NCBI GenBank assembly: GCA_022728415.1
Contig: JAIJJM010000026.1
Location: forward strand, 1-12,224
DNA: 12,224 nt
Direction of reading: 5' to 3'
DNA from: Collinsella sp.
GTDB lineage: Bacteria > Actinomycetota > Coriobacteriia > Coriobacteriales > Coriobacteriaceae
In this document: positions 6,948 to 12,224 of the stretch, in pieces
Numbering within the stretch: position 1 is the stretch's first letter
Layout: each line of letters begins with the position of its first letter
Position numbers and translations under genes: made by a program
Notes under the pieces: model-generated
Seen by the model: only the letters and a program-made list of their open reading frames with translations
Databases searched by the model: none
Told to the model about the DNA's origin: nothing

Positions 6948-6949
6948 GG

Positions 6950-6968
6950 CTATTCCGCCGCAACTTCG
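6950..6968 (-). repeat. Extra copy of the PTS-terminator right arm
   Basis: Nineteen bases match 6679-6697 (right arm of the PTS-operon hairpin) with one difference. With the left arm at 6627 this makes imperfect inverted ends around a palindrome-rich block of about 340 bp (6627-6966). No gene is seen inside; two short ORFs there look like chance. Confidence 0.55.
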
Positions 6969-7005
6969 AAGAGCTGCTATGCACTGTATGGCTGCGACAT
7001 AAATC

Positions 7006-7014
7006 TGCTACACT
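7006..7014 (+). promoter_or_regulatory. Extended -10 promoter of tRNA-Arg
   Basis: TGCTACACT has the TGn extension directly before a TACACT -10. A start about 7 nt later would fall around 7021, four bases before the mature tRNA. No convincing -35 is seen. Confidence 0.45.
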
Positions 7015-7024
7015 AATACAACAT

Positions 7025-7100
7025 GCCTCCGTAGCTCAGGGGATAGAGCACCGCTCTCCTAAAGCGGGTGTCGACGGTTCGAATCCGCCCGGGGGCACCA
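7025..7100 (+). tRNA. tRNA-Arg (anticodon CCT)
   Basis: A 76-nt cloverleaf. The acceptor GCCTCCG pairs with CGGGGGC (one T-G), followed by discriminator A and an encoded CCA (7098-7100). The D arm is GCTC/GAGC. The anticodon stem CCGCT/AGCGG holds the loop CTCCTAA with CCT at 7058-7060, reading the Arg codon AGG. The T arm is GACGG-TTCGAAT-CCGCC, with an unusual A-C mismatch (7074/7088). The 3' end of this gene is duplicated downstream. Confidence 0.95.
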
Positions 7101-7108
7101 GGGAATAT

Positions 7109-7136
7109 GACGGCGTCGCGAGAGCGGCGCCGTTTC
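7109..7136 (+). terminator. Possible tRNA terminator hairpin
   Basis: GACGGCGTCG (7109-7118) pairs with CGGCGCCGTT (7125-7134), including two G-T pairs, around CGAGAG. Only a short TTTCT follows. It lies within the segment between the two tRNA 3'-end copies and may be a replacement terminator for the tRNA. Confidence 0.4.
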
Positions 7137-7154
7137 TGGTCTGTGGGGGCCGCC

Positions 7155-7180
7155 GGCGGATTCGGGCCGTCGACACCCGC
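7155..7180 (-). repeat. Inverted partial copy of tRNA-Arg (anticodon stem to T arm)
   Basis: The minus strand of this 26-nt stretch matches tRNA positions 7064-7089 with 24 of 26 bases identical. The two differences fall in the T loop. It lacks an acceptor, a D arm and a CCA, so it is not a functional tRNA. Confidence 0.75.
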
Positions 7181-7207
7181 GTCACCAATTTCCCCGCGGG
7201 GGGAGTT

Positions 7208-7231
7208 TTCGAATCCGCCCGGGGGCACCAG
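7208..7231 (+). repeat. Direct copy of the tRNA-Arg 3' end (att-like)
   Basis: These 24 bases are identical to 7078-7101, the T loop through CCA plus one base of the tRNA locus. The offset is 130 bp. A 3'-end tRNA duplication is the classic product of site-specific integration by a tyrosine integrase. No integrase lies in the 106-bp gap, so this would be a scar or a minimal element. A strong terminator starts nine bases later, where the tRNA's original terminator would be expected. Confidence 0.8.
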
Positions 7232-7239
7232 AGATTTGT

Positions 7240-7273
7240 AGAGTCCGGTACCGTAACGGTGCCGGGCTCTTTT
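7240..7273 (+). terminator. Strong intrinsic terminator
   Basis: A 14-bp stem, 7240-7253 with 7257-7270, has two T-G wobbles and a TAA loop, and runs into TTTT (7270-7273). It lies just after the duplicated tRNA 3' end and most likely terminated the tRNA before the 130-bp segment was inserted. Confidence 0.8.
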
Positions 7274-7418
7274 GGTCTTGAATGCGAACGGCCTTACCGT
7301 CCTTTATTTCGTGCAGATAATGATGCCCCCAAGAGATGGAGCTCTTCGGATAAACTATACTTTTATATCGCATCAGACAATAGCCCCAGTTAATTAATGG
7401 GATAATGGGGAACTACAT
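7274..7418 (+). other. Leader/promoter region of the sensor operon
   Basis: No gene is seen. The stretch becomes AT-rich after 7340, with TATACT (7356-7361), the palindrome TTAATTAA (7390-7397) and two GATAAT hexamers (7316, 7401). None has a good -35, so no promoter is assigned. Transcription of the SBP/kinase pair very likely starts here, since a strong terminator lies just upstream. Confidence 0.4.
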
Positions 7419-7493
7419 ATGAAAGAGAATAGAGGAGCAAGGGCGGTCTTTACCCCTCACACCTCGCCAAAAGGGGAAAGGATCATCGAATGA
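7419..7493 (+). CDS. Possible 24-codon leader peptide upstream of the SBP gene
   Basis: ATG 7419 opens a 24-residue frame (MKENRGARAV...ERIIE). GGGG (7407-7410) lies eight bases before it. Its stop overlaps the start of the solute-binding protein gene as ATGA (7490-7493). The peptide resembles nothing known and may not be made. Its coding stretch covers the left arm of a hairpin that would mask the next gene's ribosome binding site, which suggests translational coupling. The frame is short enough to be chance. Confidence 0.35.
   Translation: MKENRGARAVFTPHTSPKGERIIE
7448..7480 (+). promoter_or_regulatory. Hairpin masking the SBP ribosome binding site
   Basis: CTTT-A-CCCCT (7448-7457) can pair with AGGGG-AAAG (7472-7480) over nine pairs with one bulged A. 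The right arm is part of the purine-rich AGGGGAAAGGA Shine-Dalgarno region before ATG 7490. Ribosomes crossing the leader ORF would open it. Confidence 0.35.
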
Positions 7494-9292
7494 AGAGAAA
7501 GATGATCGGCCGTGCACTCCTAGCGTTTGCGTGTTCCGTGGTGCTGCTTGCCGGCACGCTGGTGGGCTGCGGGGGTTCGGGTGCGGCAGGATCCGATGGC
7601 GAACACGAGGCAATAACCATCATGGCACCTTTCCGCAACGTCAGCGCGTTCAAGGACATGGTTGCCGAGAAGTACCCGGAGATCAACCTCGAGATCATCC
7701 CTTACAGCGGTAAGAACTACACTGCGTACGCCCAGGCATCCCTTAAAGCGGACGATATGTCGGACATCTACTTTGCGACCGTGTATGAGCCGAGCTATGA
7801 GCACGTGGGCGACAAGCTCATCGACTTGTCAGGCTATGATTTTACTGACAAATACACCGAGGCCCGCCTCCAAGACGTGACAGACAACGGTGCCATCTAC
7901 ATGCTGCCCACCTGCTACAGCTGTCTGGGCATTACCTACAACAAGACGCTGCTTAAAGAGCATGGCTGGGAGCTTCCCACTAACTTAAAAGAGCTCGAGG
8001 AGCTTGCATCCAAGGCCAAGGAGGCAGGCGTGAACCTCTGCCTCACCCAGATTCAGTACCCGGGCTTTGGCTTCCAGTATTGGTGCAACATCCTCGACAC
8101 CAGCTTCTTCAACACCCCTGATGGTGTCCAGTGGCGTGCCGACTTCCTTGACGGCAAGGCCACGGTCGCAGGGTCTGAGGAGTTAAAGACGGCTATGGGG
8201 GACCTCGACAAGTGGCGTGACTTGGGCATGCTCAACGATGGGGGCGACCCCGTTAGTGATGATGTTACGAGGGAGGAGTTTGCCAAGGGCAACACCCTCT
8301 TCATGCTCGGCAACAATAACGACTTCTCCGACGGTGACACCACGGACGAGTTCGGCTTGATGCCCTATCTGTCAAAGGATGGCAGAGACAATGCCTTTAT
8401 TCTGCAAACCACGAGCTATGTGGGTCTGAACAAGCATCTGCAGGATCCCGGCAACGAGCAAAAGCTCGAGGATGCCCTGCATGTGATGGAGGTTTTCTCG
8501 ACGGTCGAGGGCATGCAAGCCTTCAACTCCTCGTACAGCGACTCCACGCTGCTGCCGCTCAAGGATTATACGCCCAAGGCCGATGGCTATTATGCGGAGA
8601 TCTTGGACCAGCTCAACGAGGGCCTCACCGCTCCGTTTATATACTCTGGCTGGGAAGATCTCATCGTTCCCATCGGAAACGCAGGTCTAGACTACATCAA
8701 GGGTAAGGCCAGCTTGGCCGACTTCGAGACGGCAATCGACGACAGCCAGTCCCTCATTGTGGACAACAAGTCTCAGGTGTTCACCACGGTTACGAAGAAG
8801 CTCGATACGGACGCCTGCGCCAAGCTCGTCGGAATCTGCTTTGCCAAGGCGACGGGCAGCGACCTGGCGCTCATCTCAACCAACAAGTACTATCCCTACT
8901 CCGGCACCCGCGACGAGCTCAACGTCGACGGCGTGAGTGGTGCGCTCTTTGCCGGCGACGTTACGGACATGGAGATCTCCTCCATCGTCCCCACGGGTTG
9001 GACTGATAACATCAAGACCGTCACGCTTGCGGGCAAGCGCGTCAAGGACCTGATGGACTCCGGTTACGACCGTGCGGGCGATGGCAATGTCTACCCTTAC
9101 GTGCTCGCCGCTCCGGAAGGCTTTAAGATCGACGACAACGCTACCTACAAGGTCGCCGTTGCGGGTGTGACCGATGAGATGGCCAAGGAGGGCAATCTTG
9201 AGGACAGCGGCGTGCTCGGTCTGGATGCCATGAAAGAGTACCTGAGCAAGTTTGAGACCCTATCTCCCGCGGATGTAGCTTGGAACGATTAG
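7490..9292 (+). CDS. Solute-binding lipoprotein fused to a 5'-nucleotidase C-terminal-like domain
   Basis: A 600-residue exported lipoprotein. A basic N terminus and hydrophobic core precede the lipobox LVGC with Cys27. A Gly/Ser linker follows. Residues about 41-425 look like a family-1 extracellular solute-binding protein: KDMVAEKYPEINLEII, AQASLKADDMSDIYF, an ITYNKTLLKEHGWELPTNLK segment typical of sugar binders, and FAKGNTLFMLGN. Residues about 440-587 resemble the C-terminal domain of 5'-nucleotidases: KLVGICFAKATGSDLALIS, then FAGDVTDMEISSIVP, TVTLAGKRVKDLMDSG and ATYKVAVAG. The metallophosphatase catalytic domain is absent. ATG 7490 has AAAGG (7477-7481) eight bases upstream. The next gene, a sensor kinase, shares one base with the stop (TAGTG), and no permease is linked. 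A role as ligand receptor for the kinase is inferred; transport with an unlinked permease is the alternative. Confidence 0.88.
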   Translation: MKRKMIGRALLAFACSVVLLAGTLVGCGGSGAAGSDGEHEAITIMAPFRNVSAFKDMVAEKYPEINLEIIPYSGKNYTAYAQASLKADDMSDIYFATVYEPSYEHVGDKLIDLSGYDFTDKYTEARLQDVTDNGAIYMLPTCYSCLGITYNKTLLKEHGWELPTNLKELEELASKAKEAGVNLCLTQIQYPGFGFQYWCNILDTSFFNTPDGVQWRADFLDGKATVAGSEELKTAMGDLDKWRDLGMLNDGGDPVSDDVTREEFAKGNTLFMLGNNNDFSDGDTTDEFGLMPYLSKDGRDNAFILQTTSYVGLNKHLQDPGNEQKLEDALHVMEVFSTVEGMQAFNSSYSDSTLLPLKDYTPKADGYYAEILDQLNEGLTAPFIYSGWEDLIVPIGNAGLDYIKGKASLADFETAIDDSQSLIVDNKSQVFTTVTKKLDTDACAKLVGICFAKATGSDLALISTNKYYPYSGTRDELNVDGVSGALFAGDVTDMEISSIVPTGWTDNIKTVTLAGKRVKDLMDSGYDRAGDGNVYPYVLAAPEGFKIDDNATYKVAVAGVTDEMAKEGNLEDSGVLGLDAMKEYLSKFETLSPADVAWND

Positions 9293-11985
9293 TGCCGAAT
9301 CATAACGATAAACAAAGAGGTCTGCGTTCGCTCGTGCTCAAGCGCGCGGATGCGGACTTCTCCGCAAAGCAAGCCAAAACGGTGTTCATGGTGTTTCTCG
9401 CCATCGTCATCGCGGGTGCCTTGCTGTTCTTGAATATGTACGGTCGCTACAACGATCGCGTGCTCTACGAGGAGCGTCTCAGCCAGATGGGCGAGGTGAC
9501 CACAGAGCTCTTTGACGGCCTCGACGATATCATCGACAGCAAATGGCACGCCGTTGACACGCAGGTCAACTATCTGCGCGATGAGAGCCCGCAGGATGTG
9601 GAAGCGCTCGTGTCCCTCATGGAGAGGCAGCACCGTTTGGCTAATCTTGGGGACGAGGGCACCGATATCATCATGGTTGACGACAAGGGGCGCTACTACA
9701 CCCAGACGGGCCCCAAGGGGTCCATGCAGGAGATGGATCATCTGCTTGGCAATCCCGAGCGCATCAACTACGTGACCACTACGATGACGACCAACAAGAC
9801 CTTGATGGTGTTTCTCGAGCGCCTTGAGCAGCCTGTTCGTCTGTCGCTCGGCGACGGCCAAGATACCAAGATCGTTTACGCCGGCCTTCTGTGCAATATG
9901 GAGGAGCTCGAGCCCTATTTCTCATGCGAGGCATATGACGGGGCGAACAACGTCATCGTTGTCGACAACGACGGCTCCAAACTCTTCAGCAGCAACAACA
10001 GCCCGATCAGGGGACACAACGCCTTCAGCGTCTTGAAGCAGATGCGGTACCTGCACGGCAGCTCCTTTGACAAGGCCGCCGCAGAGCTTGAGGCAAATGG
10101 CGTCGCTTATTCGAACGCCGTACTTGACGACGAGGAGTACTACTACGCCTTGAGTCGCATGGACAGCGCCGATTGGACGCTCGTCTTCCTGGTGCCGGCT
10201 CGCTATGTCGCGACAAATACCGTTGAGCTCGTCAACACGACGGTTAAGCTCGTCATGGGCTTTGCGTTTGCGCTCGTGACAGCATGCGCTGTGGCGATTT
10301 ACATTGTCTTGCGCGCCAAGCAGCGCCAGGTGCTCGAGATCGAGCATAAGAACGCAGAGGGTCTCAAGCGCGTCAACGCCGAGCTCGACACCAAGAACGA
10401 GGAGCTTGAGTTTGCGGTGCGCGATGCCCAGGTGGCGCGCTCCCAGGCAGAGGCCTCCAACCACGCCAAGAGCGATTTTCTCGCCAACATGTCTCACGAT
10501 ATCCGCACGCCTATGAATGCCATCGTCGGCATTACAAATCTCATAGAGCACGGGACGACCAGCCCGGAGCAGCTTGCGGACTACATCCAGAAAATCAAGC
10601 TCTCGAGTAATCACATGCTCAGCCTTATCAACGACATCCTCGACATGAGCAAGATCGAGTCCGACAAGGTCGAATTGCAACTCGTGCCGGTGAGCTTGGC
10701 AGAGCAGATCAACCAAGTTGACAACATTATCCGTGCCCAGGCCTTGGGACGCCATCACGAGTTCCATATCTTCGTCAACGACCTGCGCCACGAGTATCTT
10801 GTCGCCGATGGTGTCAGGCTGCGGCAGACCATCCTTAACCTACTTTCCAACGCGGTCAAGTACACGCCGGACGGCGGTCAGGTCGAGCTCAGCATCACGG
10901 AGCTTAACAGCGGCGATGCCGACTATGCACGCTTGCTTTTCGAGGTGACCGACACGGGCATCGGCATGGATGAGGAGTTCCTCAAGTACATCTTTGACCC
11001 GTTCTCCCGCGCGGAGTCCTCGGGTACGAACAAAGTCCAGGGCACGGGTCTGGGCATGGCCATCGCCAAGAACATTGTCGAGCTCATGGGCGGCAGCATC
11101 GAGGTCGAGAGCACGCCGGGTAAGGGTTCGAAGTTTACGGTCGTCCTCGACTTGGCCATCGACAAGGACGCGAGCTACGACATCGGCGTGGAGCGGATGC
11201 TGCTTGTGTGCGGCGAGCAGCATCTCGAGCGCAATATCAGCATGCGCTGCGAAGAGGCCGGCATCGTCCTCGATGTTGCAAAGAGCGTTGAGGACGCATG
11301 TGCGGGCGCAGCTGCGCACATTGCAGACGTCATCCTGCTTGCAGGTTGTGTTGACGACCCTGCGCTTGGGGCGAGCATCGCGGCGCTGCGAGAGGCGGCA
11401 GGGGAGGACGGGCCGCTCGTCTTCTGCATCGACTATGCTCTGCGTGGGCAGGTCACCCAGCGTGTCGTGGCTGCCGGAGCCGATGGCTTCGTCTCGCGTC
11501 CGTTCTTCTTGGCGGAGCTCGAGGGCGTCGTGCGCCGCGTCTATGGCAGCACGGCGACGCCGACATCCGATACCTCTGTGCTTAACGGCATGCGCTTCTT
11601 GTGCGCGGAGGACAACCAGCTTAACGCAGAGATTCTTAGCGCGTTGCTCGAGATGAGCGGTGCGAGCTGTGAGGTCTGCCCCGATGGCGCAGCGATTGTC
11701 GAGCGCTTTGCCAGCGTCAAGCCCGGCGAGTTCGACGCCATCCTCATGGACATCCAGATGCCGAGGATGAATGGCTTGGAGGCGACGCGTGCCATTCGCA
11801 TGGGTGCTAACCCGCTCGGTGCCGTCATTCCCATCATCGCCATGACGGCGAACGCGTTTTCCGAGGATGTGCGCAGCAGCCTGGAGGCGGGCATGACCGC
11901 GCACACCTCCAAGCCCATCGACATCAGCCTACTCGAGAAGACGATGGAGAAGCTTGTCGCCCCCCCCTCGATCCGGCGGCGATAG
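9292..11985 (+). CDS. Membrane hybrid histidine kinase with extracytoplasmic sensor, pseudo-receiver and receiver
   Basis: About 897 residues from GTG 9292, which shares its G with the upstream TAG; an in-frame TTG at 9280 is also possible. Both are upstream of the first membrane span. Order: TM1 (about 29-51); an extracytoplasmic sensor of about 265 residues, probably Cache-like; TM2 (about 320-343); a coiled-coil linker; HisKA with MSHDIRTPMN, His402; HATPase with NLLSNAVKYTP, DTGIGM and GTGLGMAIAKN. Next is a receiver-like domain (about 632-753) that has lost its acidic pair, phosphorylatable Asp (Ala684) and Lys (Arg736). Last is an intact receiver (about 767-890) with Glu773-Asp774, Asp820 in LMDIQMP, Thr852 and Lys874. 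No HPt or DNA-binding domain is present, so the final output is elsewhere. Coupling to the SBP gene suggests it reads that protein. A run of eight C (11960-11967) lies near the 3' end. Confidence 0.93.
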   Translation: MPNHNDKQRGLRSLVLKRADADFSAKQAKTVFMVFLAIVIAGALLFLNMYGRYNDRVLYEERLSQMGEVTTELFDGLDDIIDSKWHAVDTQVNYLRDESPQDVEALVSLMERQHRLANLGDEGTDIIMVDDKGRYYTQTGPKGSMQEMDHLLGNPERINYVTTTMTTNKTLMVFLERLEQPVRLSLGDGQDTKIVYAGLLCNMEELEPYFSCEAYDGANNVIVVDNDGSKLFSSNNSPIRGHNAFSVLKQMRYLHGSSFDKAAAELEANGVAYSNAVLDDEEYYYALSRMDSADWTLVFLVPARYVATNTVELVNTTVKLVMGFAFALVTACAVAIYIVLRAKQRQVLEIEHKNAEGLKRVNAELDTKNEELEFAVRDAQVARSQAEASNHAKSDFLANMSHDIRTPMNAIVGITNLIEHGTTSPEQLADYIQKIKLSSNHMLSLINDILDMSKIESDKVELQLVPVSLAEQINQVDNIIRAQALGRHHEFHIFVNDLRHEYLVADGVRLRQTILNLLSNAVKYTPDGGQVELSITELNSGDADYARLLFEVTDTGIGMDEEFLKYIFDPFSRAESSGTNKVQGTGLGMAIAKNIVELMGGSIEVESTPGKGSKFTVVLDLAIDKDASYDIGVERMLLVCGEQHLERNISMRCEEAGIVLDVAKSVEDACAGAAAHIADVILLAGCVDDPALGASIAALREAAGEDGPLVFCIDYALRGQVTQRVVAAGADGFVSRPFFLAELEGVVRRVYGSTATPTSDTSVLNGMRFLCAEDNQLNAEILSALLEMSGASCEVCPDGAAIVERFASVKPGEFDAILMDIQMPRMNGLEATRAIRMGANPLGAVIPIIAMTANAFSEDVRSSLEAGMTAHTSKPIDISLLEKTMEKLVAPPSIRRR

Positions 11986-11995
11986 CTGACGAATA

Positions 11996-12018
11996 AGCGC
12001 CGGCAATGCGCTGGCGCT
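11996..12018 (+). terminator. Hairpin after the kinase gene
   Basis: AGCGCCGGC (11996-12004) pairs with GCTGGCGCT (12010-12018), including one G-T pair, around AATGC. It begins 11 bases after the stop. No T tract follows, so termination strength is uncertain. Confidence 0.4.
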
Positions 12019-12048
12019 AAGGCAGGCCTCCGACGTCTACCTATATGC

Positions 12049-12082
12049 AAAGCGCCCGCTTGCTGGGGGAGCAAGCGGGCGC
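12049..12082 (-). terminator. Intrinsic terminator of the convergent minus-strand gene
   Basis: A perfect 13-bp stem, GCGCCCGCTTGCT (12052-12064) with 12070-12082, has a five-base G/C loop. Read on the minus strand it is followed by TTTGCATAT. It lies about 50 bp after the minus-strand stop codon. On the plus strand there is no T tract, though it may also stop read-through from the kinase gene. Confidence 0.7.
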
Positions 12083-12134
12083 CTGTGAGCGAATATGTTT
12101 GCGGCGAGAGCTGGAATGAGCGGTGGGGTGGCGA

Positions 12135-12224
12135 CTAGTTGGTCGTACCGGAATCGTTACCCGTGCCCGAGCTCGAGCCCGAACCTGAGCCCGAACCCGA
12201 ACCCGAACCTGAGCCCGAACCCGA
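12135..12224 (-). CDS. C-terminal end of a protein with a Ser-Gly repeat tail (partial)
   Basis: The minus strand is open from the window edge to a TAG at 12135-12137, giving 29 residues: a run of alternating Ser-Gly followed by SSSGTGNDSGTTN. A convergent terminator lies downstream in the right orientation. Such flexible low-complexity tails occur at the ends of surface or cell-wall proteins, for example penicillin-binding proteins or PASTA kinases in actinobacteria. The main body is outside the window, so the function cannot be given. Confidence 0.6.
   Translation of the reverse strand, partial: SGSGSGSGSGSGSGSGSSSGTGNDSGTTN
12165..12224. repeat. Hexanucleotide repeat tract (CCCGAA / CCTGAG type)
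   Basis: The plus strand shows repeats of CCCGAA, CCCGAG and CCTGAG continuing past the window edge. Each 6-bp unit encodes one Ser-Gly dipeptide on the minus strand. The tract keeps the frame and could vary in copy number by slippage. Confidence 0.7.

Noticed and set aside
6700..6984. Short ORFs on both strands in the palindrome block
   Set aside because: Their extent follows the inverted repeats, they lack ribosome binding sites, and the translated sequences look random.
7013..7228. Minus-strand frames containing APGRIR-type peptides
   Set aside because: These are translations of the antisense tRNA 3' end and its copies, a known annotation artefact.
6627..7231. CRISPR array
   Set aside because: The repeats are inverted or single-pair, without regular spacing or spacers, and no cas genes are present.
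6935..7393. Plus-strand frame of 152 codons running through the tRNA
   Set aside because: It reads across tRNA-Arg and its duplicated pieces; such frames are common false ORFs over tRNA genes.
10840..11904. Minus-strand open frame of 354 codons opposite the kinase
   Set aside because: It is antisense to conserved HATPase and receiver motifs and has an unlikely His/Arg/Asp-rich composition.

Overview
The window looks like a chromosomal segment of a GC-rich, anaerobic, gut-type actinobacterium, most likely a member of the Coriobacteriia close to Collinsella. This is an inference from codon use, strong AGGAGG-type ribosome binding sites, a mannose-family PTS, HypA, multi-cluster Fe-S flavoproteins and the SBP/hybrid-kinase pair. 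No rRNA or marker gene is present to prove it.

Left part (1-2959): the 3' portion of a large multi-[4Fe-4S] FAD/NAD(P)H oxidoreductase of the glutamate-synthase-small-subunit type. After a structured, GC-rich gap comes hypA, the nickel metallochaperone for [NiFe]-hydrogenase maturation. Together they suggest redox or hydrogen metabolism.

Middle part (2960-6701): an AT-richer regulatory gap opens with a long inverted repeat and carries two identical 14-bp palindromic operator candidates. It is followed by a complete mannose-family PTS operon: EIIAB (manX), EIIC (manY), EIID (manZ), then a DUF956 gene. A hairpin with a T-rich tail, or an operator-like palindrome over a promoter, separates DUF956 from manZ. 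A 22-nt-arm hairpin closes the operon.

Non-coding part (6619-7489): a block of nested and tandem palindromes with no credible gene, then tRNA-Arg(CCT). The last 24 nt of the tRNA locus are repeated 130 bp downstream, and a 26-nt inverted copy of its T-arm region lies between. A strong terminator follows the second copy. This looks like an integration scar or a tRNA-derived rearrangement.

Right part (7419-11985): a possible 24-codon leader ORF overlaps, by ATGA, a lipoprotein that fuses a family-1 solute-binding domain to a 5'-nucleotidase C-terminal-like domain with no nucleotidase catalytic domain. This gene shares one base (TAGTG) with a hybrid histidine kinase. The kinase has a large extracytoplasmic sensor region, HisKA/HATPase, a degenerate receiver and an intact receiver. 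No permease or DNA-binding regulator is linked, so the pair reads best as a ligand-sensing module and is the most interesting protein system here. At the right edge a convergent minus-strand gene ends in a Ser-Gly repeat tail and has its own terminator.
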